Origin: Asticcacaulis sp. UBA2476
GTDB lineage: Bacteria > Pseudomonadota > Alphaproteobacteria > Caulobacterales > Caulobacteraceae
Length of the DNA stretch: 64,000 nt
Direction of reading: 5' to 3'
NCBI GenBank assembly: GCA_002342035.1
Contig: DDPE01000041.1
Coordinates: 36,680-100,679, forward strand
Each line of letters begins with the position of its first letter. The first letter of the stretch is position 1. Below, in pieces: positions 8,605 through 19,600 of the stretch. The notes beneath the pieces are model-generated. The model made no database searches. It worked only from the letters and a program-made list of their open reading frames with translations, and was not told the origin of the DNA. The position numbers were made by a program, and so were the translations under genes.

Positions 8605-9933
8605 TTAAGCCTTGGCGACCTCGACCGCATAGGTATGGATCGGGCCGTGCATGCTGGAGCGGAACAGCAGCCACTTACCATCGGGCGTGAATTGCAGGTT
8701 CGGCTCAACCCGGTAATCGTGCTTGGCCATGTTGAGAATCTTTTTCGACCTCAGCACCCCCGGTCGCACCAGATCGGCGGCATTGGGCGCGGAGACGCCT
8801 AAGTCCTCAATGATCTCCGGCTCGAACAGATAAATCCATTTGCCGTCCTTGGCCTTAGCGACCATTTCCTCATCGCCGCCATCACCGGCGAACAGCTTGC
8901 CATCGCGCGATATCTGGAAATGCACTGACCATTCGTTGCGCTCCATGTGGTACCAGATGCGCTTGCCGGTCTTAAGATTATAAGAGGCCAGCCAGAAGTC
9001 TTCACCGCGCGGGGTTTGCAGGTCATACAGAATCTGCTCGCCATCGAATGAGAAGAACTCATGGCCGGCGATTTCCATATTCATGGTGCGCTTATGGATA
9101 TCGCGCTTATCTGAGCCGTCAGCGCGGATCGTCCAGATGCGGTCGACCATGTGCCAGGGGCCTTCGTGGCAGTACATGATCTGCTGAGGATCAGTCGGGG
9201 AAAACTGAATGTGGTTCAGCCAGTCGGTCGAGGCCGTCACCACCTTACGCTCACCGGTCTTGATATCGAGCGTGAAGATTTCCATCGGAATGTTTTGCGC
9301 CAGCCGGTCGGCCATGCGCACTTCCTTGGCCGCCGCAAACGACAGAGGCTTGCCGTCTGGCCCTACGGCGTTATAGCCTCCGTCGGTGCCCGCAATCTTT
9401 GGCCCCGGCTGCAGTTCATAGTGCCGCTCAGCCCATACGCCCAGCAATAGCGTATCATCGGCATTGACCGACCCGATCCAGCCACCGACGTTTTTGGCAA
9501 TCACGGTCGCCTTACCCGTATTGATATCGATAGCATAGTAATCGAGGGCGAGGGCACCCTTGCCCTGACCCTGCACTTTGGCCTGCCGGACATAGACGAT
9601 CGGTTTGGTGCGCGATACCATGATCACTTCGAACAGGTGAGCGTTTTTGGCCTTGGTCAGCGGGGAAACTTTCCAGGTACCAATCTCGGCCTTCATGACG
9701 CCGTTCGGGCCGTTGAAAACCATCCACTTGCCGTCGCCGGTAAAGGCATTGTCGTGGAAATAGAGGAACTTGGAATTATCCTCAGTCGAGACCCGTCGCA
9801 CCCGGTGGCCGGTGTCGGCATCGACCCATTCGACGGGAATATCTTTGGTTGGCGTTGGGGTTTGCGCCTGTGCGGGCATGGCCGACAGCGCGGCCAGAGC
9901 CGCAGCGCCCGTCAGAAAAGTGCGTTTTTGCAT
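8605..9933 (-). CDS. Oligogalacturonate lyase family protein (PL22)
   Basis: A 442-residue seven-bladed propeller lyase that splits short unsaturated galacturonides, or rhamnogalacturonides, into monomers. The family signatures are FHDNAFTGDGKWMVF near residue 60, YCHEGPWHMVDRIW near residue 255 (conserved metal and catalytic His region), GHEFFSFDGE and ISRDGKLFAGDGG. An N-terminal hydrophobic segment with KR before it (MQKRTFLTG...AQAQ) predicts export, whereas classical PL22 enzymes are cytoplasmic. A periplasmic location here is inferred from that. ATG 9933 was chosen over an adjacent TTG. It lies 80 bp downstream of the DUF1961 gene in the rhaI operon. Confidence 0.85.
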   Translation of the reverse strand: MQKRTFLTGAAALAALSAMPAQAQTPTPTKDIPVEWVDADTGHRVRRVSTEDNSKFLYFHDNAFTGDGKWMVFNGPNGVMKAEIGTWKVSPLTKAKNAHLFEVIMVSRTKPIVYVRQAKVQGQGKGALALDYYAIDINTGKATVIAKNVGGWIGSVNADDTLLLGVWAERHYELQPGPKIAGTDGGYNAVGPDGKPLSFAAAKEVRMADRLAQNIPMEIFTLDIKTGERKVVTASTDWLNHIQFSPTDPQQIMYCHEGPWHMVDRIWTIRADGSDKRDIHKRTMNMEIAGHEFFSFDGEQILYDLQTPRGEDFWLASYNLKTGKRIWYHMERNEWSVHFQISRDGKLFAGDGGDEEMVAKAKDGKWIYLFEPEIIEDLGVSAPNAADLVRPGVLRSKKILNMAKHDYRVEPNLQFTPDGKWLLFRSSMHGPIHTYAVEVAKA

Positions 9934-10013
9934 CAATAATCCCTGCTGAGTGTTATTAGGCTTTCAGTCTTTTGCCTGAACACTAGCGCGAATTTCACAA
10001 CAATCAATCATAA

Positions 10014-10760
10014 TCACGCAATTTTGCGCACCGTCAGATCCGCGTAATCGGCAATCAAAGGCGCCATCTGCCGGAACCCTATCGACCCTGATGTCGGACT
10101 GCCGGGCGTCACATCCCAATGCACCACCGGCAGGTCGTTGATCAGGAAATCAACCGCCTTATGGGTCTTGCGAATTTTAACATCATAGGGCGGGGTGGCG
10201 TCTTCGACATCCGGCAGAGGGTCAGCCCCTTGTGCCAGCATAATAAACCCCGGCGCACGGCGTAAGTTGGCCAGATGAAACGCCCGCTCTTCTGGCCATC
10301 GGCGACGGAAATAGGCGATTTGCAGCGCATCGACATCGCTCTGGGTATATTGATCATAAATACCGGCGCGCGATTTGAGCCCTTTATCGAGTACATGCAC
10401 CCGTTTGCCATTCAGCAGTCCGCCCGCGGCAAAAAACAGAATGCACAGGCCCGGCTCGGCCACCGGCCAGAATTTCCAGCTAATCTCGACATTATCCGGG
10501 AAGATTTCCGGACACCAAAACACAAAGTTCGATGCCTGCCCCTCGGACGGATCACGCGCGTTCTGCAAGGTCATGCGCCCGCGCTCAAAGCTGATTTTCG
10601 CCTCGCCTTCCAGTTTAAACGCCGCGATATCTTCGGGTTTGGACAAGGGGTTGTGGTAGATGATGTCGCCCACCTTGGCCGCCTGCGCCGCCACGGTCGT
10701 GCCGGTCCCGACCAAACCCAAAGCGCTTAAACCGCCTGCCAATTGCCGCCGCGAAATCAT
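10014..10760 (-). CDS. DUF1961 (YesU-like) secreted protein
   Basis: A 248-residue protein with a twin-arginine-like signal (MISRRQLAGG, cleavage near VAAQA). It has the DUF1961 fold signature: NFVFWCPEIFPDN, ISWKFWP and LCILFFAAGG in the first half, then YDQYTQSDVDALQIAYFRR. The family founder, B. subtilis YesU, also lies in a rhamnogalacturonan operon and has a concanavalin-like lectin/glucanase fold. The biochemical role is not established, and glycan binding or hydrolysis is a guess. GGGAG lies 5 nt before the ATG. The gene starts 11 bp after rhaI, so the two are co-transcribed. Confidence 0.8.
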   Translation of the reverse strand: MISRRQLAGGLSALGLVGTGTTVAAQAAKVGDIIYHNPLSKPEDIAAFKLEGEAKISFERGRMTLQNARDPSEGQASNFVFWCPEIFPDNVEISWKFWPVAEPGLCILFFAAGGLLNGKRVHVLDKGLKSRAGIYDQYTQSDVDALQIAYFRRRWPEERAFHLANLRRAPGFIMLAQGADPLPDVEDATPPYDVKIRKTHKAVDFLINDLPVVHWDVTPGSPTSGSIGFRQMAPLIADYADLTVRKIA

Positions 10761-10771
10761 AGCTTACTCCC

Positions 10772-12079
<1,308 letters not shown>

Positions 12080-12210
12080 GACCTGGCCTCATCTTTTGGT
12101 CCCGCTTCACATACGGGGGCGCATTTTTACACGCGTCTTATGGCGGTAACCGGTCGGTTTGTCAGTCTTTTTTCATGTCTATGGTATTTATATAACATGA
12201 GGCGACTTAT

Positions 12211-12226
12211 TGACACCTCACTGTCA
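12211..12226. promoter_or_regulatory. Inverted repeat in the rhaI/kinase divergent promoter
   Basis: TGACA-N6-TGTCA lies mid-way between the divergent rhaI and FGGY kinase starts. A TATAAT box follows at 12265-12270 with TTGATT at 12240-12245 (19-bp spacing), oriented toward the kinase. The DeoR regulator encoded at 13907 is the obvious candidate to bind here. This is inference. Confidence 0.35.
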
Positions 12227-12340
12227 TAAACACGCAGCGTTGATTGCGCCCTTTGCGGCTATGCTATAATCTGAGGGGCTTAAGCCGTCGCAGAACGGTG
12301 ACACAAAAGATGGTAACGGGAAACGATAAGAGGCCACAGG

Positions 12341-13759
12341 TTGGGAGACATCCGGCAAAAAGACACGGTTTGCGTCGTGTTGGACATCGGCAAGAGCTTT
12401 GCCAAGGTCAGCCTCATCAATCATGAAGGTAAGATCCTTAGTGAGCGCCGGGTGGTGACGCCGCGCCTGCACGCGCATCTTTATGCCGCCTATGATGTTG
12501 ATCGCCTCCATAGCTGGTTTCTGGGGCAGTTGCGCGAACTGTCGGTGCGTTACGACATCGACAGGATCGTGCCGGTCACCCACGGCGCGACCTGCGCTTT
12601 CCTGAGCGAAGACGGCCAGTTGCTGCAACCGATTCAGGACTATGAAGCCGCCATCCCGCAGCTTTACCGAGAAGCCTATAATGCCATCCGGCCGCATTTT
12701 TCGCACACCCTGTCGCCCAGCCTGCCCAACGGGTTGAATATGGGCTGCCAGATCTATTGGCATGCCCGCAGAGACCCGAAGTTTTTCGAGCGGGTGCGCT
12801 GGATCTTAAGCTATCCACAATACTGGACCTGGCGCTTAAGCGGAGCGCTTACCACCGAAGTCACGTCCATGGGGTGCCACACTGACCTGTGGGCGCCGCT
12901 GCAAAAAACCTACTCGTCCATGGCTATCCGCCAGGGCTGGGTTGAGCGCTTCCCTGAGCTTAAAAACGCCTGGGACGAAGCTGGCCCGCTGCGCCCCGAC
13001 ATCGCCGATGCCACGGGCTTAAGCCGTGACTGCAAGGTTCTGGTCGGGCTGCATGATACCAATGCGGCTCTGGCTTCGGTGATTGTGCGCCAGCACCGCG
13101 ATCCGTCATTCATTCCGCCCGCCATGTTGTCGACCGGCACATGGTTCATTGCGCTGGCACCCGAAACCTCGGTCAGCGATCTTAAGGCTGAGCGCGATTG
13201 TCTGGCTAAGGTCGATGTGTTCGGCAATCCGGTCGCCTGTTCCCGCTTTATGGGTGGCCGGGCCTATGATCTGATAACCCACGGCATGACCGCAACTGAT
13301 GTCGACCCGGCGATCACTCAGGCCGTTATGCGCGACGGCGCTCTGGCCCTGCCCAGTTTCGATGATGCCGGCGGGCCGTATCAGGGTCGGCGCGGCGAAA
13401 TCCGCGGCCTCAAGGTTGATACCCCGGCCCATCGTGCGGCTCTGGGCCAGCTTTATCTGGCCATGGTCAGCGACACCTGCCTGAACCTGATCCATGCCGA
13501 TGGCCCGTTGCTGATCGAAGGGGTGGCGGCCCGTCATCCCCATCTGTGCGCCCTGATCGCCTCTGTCAGGAATACGCCAGTCTATGTCAATGATACCTCA
13601 AACGGGGTGACACTGGGGGCCGGAGCCATTGCCTATTACCATGAGGCGACCCCGCCCGCGCCCAATTACCGGCGCATTGACCCGCTGCTTAAGGACGAGG
13701 TTCTGAAGTACCGCTCGGTCTGGTCGCAGGCCCTGCTGGAGACGGGAAAAGCCGCGTAA
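12341..13759 (+). CDS. FGGY-family carbohydrate kinase, probable L-rhamnulokinase
   Basis: A 472-residue ATP-dependent sugar kinase. The N-terminal phosphate loop is VVLDIGKSFAKV (near residue 14), the second lobe opens with GLHDTNAALASV near residue 235, and STGTWF supplies a further nucleotide contact. The proposed start is a TTG at 12341, because AAGAGG lies 7 nt upstream and no in-frame ATG precedes the conserved DIGK motif. Co-location with rhaI, rhaM and a DeoR regulator points to L-rhamnulose as substrate. The FGGY fold alone cannot exclude L-fuculose or a related ketose. Confidence 0.8.
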   Translation: MGDIRQKDTVCVVLDIGKSFAKVSLINHEGKILSERRVVTPRLHAHLYAAYDVDRLHSWFLGQLRELSVRYDIDRIVPVTHGATCAFLSEDGQLLQPIQDYEAAIPQLYREAYNAIRPHFSHTLSPSLPNGLNMGCQIYWHARRDPKFFERVRWILSYPQYWTWRLSGALTTEVTSMGCHTDLWAPLQKTYSSMAIRQGWVERFPELKNAWDEAGPLRPDIADATGLSRDCKVLVGLHDTNAALASVIVRQHRDPSFIPPAMLSTGTWFIALAPETSVSDLKAERDCLAKVDVFGNPVACSRFMGGRAYDLITHGMTATDVDPAITQAVMRDGALALPSFDDAGGPYQGRRGEIRGLKVDTPAHRAALGQLYLAMVSDTCLNLIHADGPLLIEGVAARHPHLCALIASVRNTPVYVNDTSNGVTLGAGAIAYYHEATPPAPNYRRIDPLLKDEVLKYRSVWSQALLETGKAA

Positions 13760-13906
13760 GTCTCATATTGTGAACAGACATTCGACAAGCGCGAAAAACC
13801 TGTTTAATATAAACAATCATCTTTAATCATGATTCCCGTCCGTGTCTGGACACACAGGCTTTGCGTGGCCGTTCGGGACAATAAAAACCAAGGGGACGGA
13901 CCGTAC

Positions 13907-14728
13907 ATGCATTTTCAGGATCGCTGGAAACTGATCATTGATGAACTTAATCATGACCGGGTCACCTCGGTCGATGAACTGACGGCCAAGCTGGGGGCTT
14001 CTCCCGCCACCATCCGTCGCGACCTGAACGAACTGCATGAACTGGGTCATTTGCTGCGCGTTCGTGGCGGCGCCATGCGTATCGAAGGTGCCCATATTGG
14101 CCTTAAAGTCACCAGCGACGACCGCCGCAACAGCCTGACCGGTCAGGCGCCGTTTTTCGAGAGCGTCATCCATTATGCGCCCGCGAAAAAGGCCATTGCC
14201 CGCGCCGCGCTTGACCTGCTCAAACCCGGCATGTCGATGATCATCGACGGCGGTACGACCACCTATATGCTGGCGTCGATCATGCCGAACGACAGCTATA
14301 ATGTGCTGACGACCTCGATCCCGATCCTGCAAAGCCTGCTGGATCGCACCCGCATCCGGGTTACCCTGCCCGGTGGGGAACTGTTCCGTGAGCAGCGCAT
14401 CATCCTCAATCCGTATGAGGATGGTATGCTGCAAAATTTCGCCGCCCAGCGCATGTTTATCGGCGCGCAGGCGATCACACCCAACGGCCTGATGCAGACC
14501 GATACCTTGTTGGTGCAATCCGAACGCCGCCTGATTGAACGCGCCCAGCAGGTCGTCGTGCTGGCCGACTCGTCAAAGATCAATGCACCCGCGTCATTGT
14601 CGGTGTGCCCGCTGACCGAGATCGACATTCTGATCACCGATTCCGGCCTCAGCACCCGCGATAAACTGTGGCTGGAGGATGCCGGTATCGACGTCCGTGT
14701 CGTTGACGTACTTCCAGAAGATCAATAA
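13907..14728 (+). CDS. DeoR/GlpR-family transcriptional regulator of the rhamnose cluster
   Basis: A 273-residue repressor-type protein. Residues 1-60 form the DeoR winged HTH (VDELTAKLGASPATIRRDL, then LLRVRGGAM). The rest is a sugar-phosphate-sensing domain with DGGTTTYMLA and ITDSGLSTRD. ATG 13907 was chosen because AGGGGA sits 10 nt upstream and the HTH begins a few residues later. An upstream GTG/ATG extension would add 26 unlikely residues. It lies 147 bp after the kinase. By analogy with rhizobial RhaR it probably controls the rhaI, kinase and mutarotase units. Confidence 0.85.
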   Translation: MHFQDRWKLIIDELNHDRVTSVDELTAKLGASPATIRRDLNELHELGHLLRVRGGAMRIEGAHIGLKVTSDDRRNSLTGQAPFFESVIHYAPAKKAIARAALDLLKPGMSMIIDGGTTTYMLASIMPNDSYNVLTTSIPILQSLLDRTRIRVTLPGGELFREQRIILNPYEDGMLQNFAAQRMFIGAQAITPNGLMQTDTLLVQSERRLIERAQQVVVLADSSKINAPASLSVCPLTEIDILITDSGLSTRDKLWLEDAGIDVRVVDVLPEDQ

Positions 14729-14731
14729 GCA

Positions 14732-14757
14732 AAAACCCCGGTGAAAGCCGGGGTTTT
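14732..14757. terminator. Bidirectional terminator between deoR-type gene and rhaM
   Basis: AAAACCCCGG / CCGGGGTTTT with a 6-nt loop, A-rich on the left and T-rich on the right, lies 3 bp after the regulator stop and 4 bp before the convergent rhaM stop. Confidence 0.85.
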
Positions 14758-14761
14758 TAAC

Positions 14762-15079
14762 TTATGCCATATAGAAAACGTGCTTGAGATCCTTAGCCAC
14801 CGGCGAATTATCCGGATTGCTGTCCATAATATCGGCCATATAAGCCCACCATTTTTTCATAATCGGCAGACTGGGCAGATCATCCATAGTGTGATCATCG
14901 GTGCGCTTTAGAACCCCAAACAGCGTCAGCGTCTCCGGATCGAGAAATATCGAATAGTCAGACACGCCGGCCTGATGCAAAAGATCCGACAGTTCCGGCC
15001 AGATTTCATCGTGACGCTTTTGGTACTCGGCTTCAAAGCCGGGCTTAAGCTGCATTTTAAAGCCGTGAATTTGGGTCAT
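14762..15079 (-). CDS. rhaM: L-rhamnose mutarotase
   Basis: A 105-residue cytoplasmic dimeric alpha/beta-barrel protein interconverting alpha and beta L-rhamnopyranose. Length and motifs fit RhaM/YiiL: FKMQLKPGFEAEYQKRHDEI at the start (active-site His of KRHDEIWPE near residue 22), then the KWWAYMADIM block and a VFYM end. It begins 3 bp after the acetylesterase stop, so the two form one operon coupling deacetylation of the pectin backbone to rhamnose catabolism. Confidence 0.93.
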   Translation of the reverse strand: MTQIHGFKMQLKPGFEAEYQKRHDEIWPELSDLLHQAGVSDYSIFLDPETLTLFGVLKRTDDHTMDDLPSLPIMKKWWAYMADIMDSNPDNSPVAKDLKHVFYMA

Positions 15080-15082
15080 GAT

Positions 15083-16420
15083 TTAGTTCCCTGATATCTT
15101 AGTGACGACGTCGCGCATGACGGGCCAGTCGGTGGGTTTAAGTTCAAAATTTTTCGGATCAGCCGGTTTGGCCGGATCAAAAGCGACAAAATCGGACGCA
15201 GCCTTGAGGTCAAGTCCGCTCTGTGGGTCGGTGATCGTCTGCGCAACTAAGTTTGCTATCACAAACGCCCCATAAGCATTGTGGTGCGTGCCGTCCTTGC
15301 CGCCATTACCGAACGCCTGCGGACTGACCTGCGGCCCTAGCGCTTCATAAAGCATCGCCGTTTTGGCGGTCAAATCGATAAACGGCACATTCAATTCGGC
15401 CGCCACCTTACGGACAGCGTCATCATAACCGGCCAGCGTATTGGTGATCTTGCCGTCTTTGAACGTGCGGCGCGAGACCGGCGAGATCAGCACGACCTTC
15501 ATGCCGTGAGCCTGCGCATCGGATGCGAAAGCTTTCAACCACGCCGGATAGGATTGCTCAGCGCTGACATAGGTGCGCGGCCATTGCTTTTTTTGGTCGT
15601 TATGGCCGAACTGGATCAGCAGCACATCCCCTGCCCGCGCCTCACTCAGCAGTTTATCCCAGCGGAGGCTTGTGACGAACGATTTCATCGTCTCGCCGGA
15701 TCGGGCATGGTTGGCCACCGACACGTCGCTTGTCAGAAAGCGCGGCAGCATTTGCCCCCACGACGCATAGTCCGTTCCGCCCTGATCGGTGACGGTGGAA
15801 TCCCCCGCCATAAAGACGCGCCGTGCGGTCACAGGCGCAATCTCAACCAACTGCACGGCGGGTGTTTCACCTGAAAACGCCACGGTCAGCTTGTCGTCCC
15901 AGGTGCGGCTCTCGGTGGCTTCATCACCGCGAAGACCCACGCGCGGGGCCTTAGCCGCGTCCTGCTCAGAGGTCGCCAGCGAGGCATTGCGGACATTGAC
16001 GATAAACTCGACGGTTTTCATCTCGCCTTTTTTTAAGGAAACTGGCGCCATCATCAGGCGGCGATCTTCGGCCCAGATCGAGGTCCGGCTAACGGCCTTT
16101 TTATTGCCCAGCGTCACACGAACACGATAATCACCGGGGGCGACCTTGACCGCCAACGCCTGCTCATTGCCGTCCTTGGTATTGGTGAAGCCATAGCCTT
16201 TGGCCTCGTCATAGGCCTGCGCCGGGGTCAGACTAACCGCATCAGCGCCACCTTTAACGGCCGGATCGAGAGTGAATCTATAGCTGACGGCGGAGACGTT
16301 CACAGGGGTCGTGGCACCTTGAGCTAATACCGCGTCATAGGATATGGCCATAATCCCGGCACTCATCATCAGCGCCGCCCACAGCACCTTAGTCCCATTT
16401 TTTTGATTATTTTTGATCAT
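15083..16420 (-). CDS. Rhamnogalacturonan acetylesterase (SGNH, CE12 family)
   Basis: A 445-residue secreted esterase removing acetyl groups from rhamnogalacturonan. The signal peptide ends at DAVLAQ near residue 34. An N-terminal beta-rich domain of about 150 residues precedes the SGNH catalytic domain. Catalytic motifs are the GDSTVTDQGG block (nucleophile Ser, near residue 206), GHND near 270 and DGTHHNAYG near 375 (Asp-His pair). These match the YesT/RgaE type. It is divergent from the GH43-GH35 gene and followed at once by rhaM. Confidence 0.88.
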   Translation of the reverse strand: MIKNNQKNGTKVLWAALMMSAGIMAISYDAVLAQGATTPVNVSAVSYRFTLDPAVKGGADAVSLTPAQAYDEAKGYGFTNTKDGNEQALAVKVAPGDYRVRVTLGNKKAVSRTSIWAEDRRLMMAPVSLKKGEMKTVEFIVNVRNASLATSEQDAAKAPRVGLRGDEATESRTWDDKLTVAFSGETPAVQLVEIAPVTARRVFMAGDSTVTDQGGTDYASWGQMLPRFLTSDVSVANHARSGETMKSFVTSLRWDKLLSEARAGDVLLIQFGHNDQKKQWPRTYVSAEQSYPAWLKAFASDAQAHGMKVVLISPVSRRTFKDGKITNTLAGYDDAVRKVAAELNVPFIDLTAKTAMLYEALGPQVSPQAFGNGGKDGTHHNAYGAFVIANLVAQTITDPQSGLDLKAASDFVAFDPAKPADPKNFELKPTDWPVMRDVVTKISGN

Positions 16421-16476
16421 AATTATGAAATTCCGCCCTTATTCCAGCACTAAGATGCTCGTTTATGATATTTTTT

Positions 16477-16500
16477 CATTGATATGATCATTAGTCAATG
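16477..16500. promoter_or_regulatory. Inverted repeat in the divergent acetylesterase / GH43-GH35 promoter
   Basis: CATTGA-N12-TCAATG is a perfect 6-bp inverted repeat with a TGATCA palindrome inside its spacer. It lies 57 bp upstream of the acetylesterase start and about 115 bp upstream of the GH43-GH35 start. It is a plausible shared operator for both units. The cognate regulator is unknown. Confidence 0.4.
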
Positions 16501-16613
16501 TCATCTTAATGAACGAATGTTGACCGGCCGGACGGGCATGGGCGTTTAAGACCCAGCGGTTTTTACCGTCGCCGGACTTTGGTTGAGGAAACTTAAGTTA
16601 CAGAGGACTTTAA

Positions 16614-19600
16614 ATGCCCTACCCTAAGTCGCTGCGCAAACGTGCAGCCCTTTCGCGTGTTTCGCAAATCGGCCTGCTGACGGCGCTTATGGGAACGCTG
16701 GCCTTTGGGTCATTTGCGCAGGAACTGGGCATCCCACAGGCGTCTGACGCCCAAAAAGCTGCGGCTCAGAATGCCGCCCAAAATGCCGTAAAAGACGCGC
16801 CTGTCTTTATAATGTCGAGCTTCATGGCGACGTCGCAGAACACGCTCAGCCTGTTTACCTCGCCCGACGGCATTACCTTCAACACTCTGGCGTCCGAAGT
16901 TTATACGCCGGAAAAGCGCCTGCTGCGCGACCCGTCGATCATCCGTCATTCGGACGGCTATTACTATATTGTCTATACCACCGACTGGAACGGCTCGGAT
17001 TTTGGGATCGCCCGCTCGAAAGACCTGCGCGACTGGCAACTGGTGCGCGAGGTAAAAATCACTCTGCCGGGCACCACCAATACCTGGGCCCCGGAATGGT
17101 TCCGCGACAAAGACGGATCGCTGAAAGTCGTCGTCTCCCTGTCAAAAGGCGGCACCAAAGGCCCGTTCGGGGCCTATGTGATCGAACCCAATGGCGATTT
17201 CAGCCAGTGGTCGGCCCCTAAGCCGATGGCAGGCCTGCAAGGCAATTTTATCGACACCTTTGTGGTCTCGACCGACGGCGGCTACACGGCCTTTGTTAAG
17301 AACGAAACGACCAAGTTTATCGAACTGGCGACCGCCAAATCCCTGCTGGGGCCGTGGAAGCTGGAAAAAACCGGTGACTGGGCCGGGTGGGGTAGCTGGC
17401 GCGAAGGTCAGGCGCTGGTGAAGCTGCCAAATGGTGGTTACCGCATCTATTTCGACGACTACATGACCAAGCACTATTGGTATTCCGACAGCCTTGACGG
17501 CTTCAAGACCTGGACACCGAAAAAAGAAATCGGCGGCGTGTCGGGCGTGGTGCGCCACTTTACCGTCCTGGCCGAAGACCCCAAGGTCTTTGCCGAGGCC
17601 ACCCAGCCCAAGGGTACGCCTAAGAAAATCACCTGGGATAAGAACTCCCTGATGGTCGATGGCGAGCGGATCATGGTCTGGTCGGGCGAAATCCATCCGT
17701 TCCGCCTGCCGAACCCGTCCCTGTGGCGCGATGTCATTCAAAAGATGAAGGCGTCAGGCTTTAACGGCGTCGCCTTCTACTTCGACTGGGGCTACCACTC
17801 GCCGTCACCGGGCGTCTATGATTTCTCGAACGTGCGCAATGTCGAGCGCGCACTTGAGATCGCCAAGGAAGAGGGCATGTACGTCATCGCCCGCACCGGC
17901 CCCTATGTGAACGCTGAACTGACCGGCGGCGGCTATCCCGGCTGGATGCTGCGGCAGCGCGCCGAAGCCCGCACCGATGACCCGCTCTATCTGGCCGCCA
18001 CCGATGAGTGGATGACCCAGATTAACGCCATCATCGCCCGCCATCAGCTCACCACCGGCGGCGGCACGGTCATCGCCTATCAGCTGGAGAACGAACTGGG
18101 TAAGGTCGAGCCGAAGCACGTCCGTCAGATGGAGCATCTGGCCAAAAAGGCGCGCGCCGATGGCATTACCGTGCCGTTCTTCCACAACTCCGCCGGTCGT
18201 TTGCCTGACTGGACGCCCAAGGATTCGACCGCACCGTGGGCCAATCCGGGGCCGACGGATATCTACGCCTTTGACGGCTATCCCGGCGGCACCTGTAATG
18301 TCCATGCTGACGCGTCCGGCCCCAACAAGGCCCCGGACTGGGGTATGTATGGCACGACCCCGCCCAAGATCGGCGCGCTGTCGTCGCCCAAGACGCCGGG
18401 TTTTGCTGCCGAACTGGGCGGCGGCTGGTTCGACTACTGGGGCTCCAACGGCACCTATGACTGCACGGCGCAGCGCCAGGGCAAGGGCTATCAGCGGGTG
18501 TTCTACGGCACCAACCTGATCAACGGCATATCGATCCACAACGTCTATATGACGTTCGGCGGCACGTCATGGGGCTGGCTGGCCGGGCCGGTGGTCTATA
18601 CGTCCTATGACTATGGCGCGGCTATTTCCGAAGACCGCGGCCTGCGTGAAAAGGCCTACGCCCTGAAGCAACAGGGCATGTTCGTGCAGGCCGCCGAAGC
18701 CGTGATGGCCGAAATGGACAAGGGGCCCGCACTTAAGGTCTCGAACGACAAGCTCAAGGTCTATCACAACGTCAATCCGACGCTGAAGACGCATATCCTG
18801 TTTGCCGTGCACAATCCGTCGGATGCCATCACCGATGATCGCGGCACATTTGACGTGACCACCAAGGACGGCACCTACAAAATTCCGGTGCGCGTCAATG
18901 GTCAGGATGCCAAAATGTTGCTGGCCTCTTATGCGATGGAGCGTCAACACCTCGTCTATTCCAACTCGGAAATCCAGACTCATTTCCAGAACGGTGTGCA
19001 GGACATCGCCCTGCTGCATGGCCGTAACCTTGAGGACGGCGAAACCGTCCTGCGCTATTCATCTGCGCCCAAGGTTGAGGTTCTGTCGGGGAAGGTCACC
19101 TCAAAGTTTGATGCCAAAAAGGGCGACCTGAAACTAAGCTATCAGCATGATGACCTGACGCGTGTGCGCATTTCCGGCGGCGGTCGCGCCCCGCTGCTGC
19201 TGCTGATTGCCGATGAGACGACCAGCTTCAATATGTGGCGTCAGGACACCGATCAGGGCGCCGTGTTGCAACTGACACCAGCCTTGGTGCGCACGGCGAA
19301 AATCGACGGCGGCACGCTCAACCTGACCGGCGACACCTCGGCGGACAGTGCGTTTGACATCTGGGGCGCAGGCTTCACGGCCGTCACCTTTAATGGTGAG
19401 GCCCTGACCCTGACGGCGCAAGCTGACGGCAGCTATAAGACCTCAAGCGTGCGTGGCCCTGAAACCATCACCCTGCCCGATCTGGCTACGCTGGAATGGA
19501 CGCGCCGTGCCGATAGCCCCGAAGCCCAACCCGGTTTCGACGACAGCACTTGGATCAAAGCCGATAGCCGCCCCTCAGCCGCCCAGACCTGGACGACGCC

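Noticed and set aside
12224..12763. Minus-strand open frame opposite the FGGY kinase
   Set aside because: Shadow of the kinase frame; no domain and it crosses the divergent promoter.
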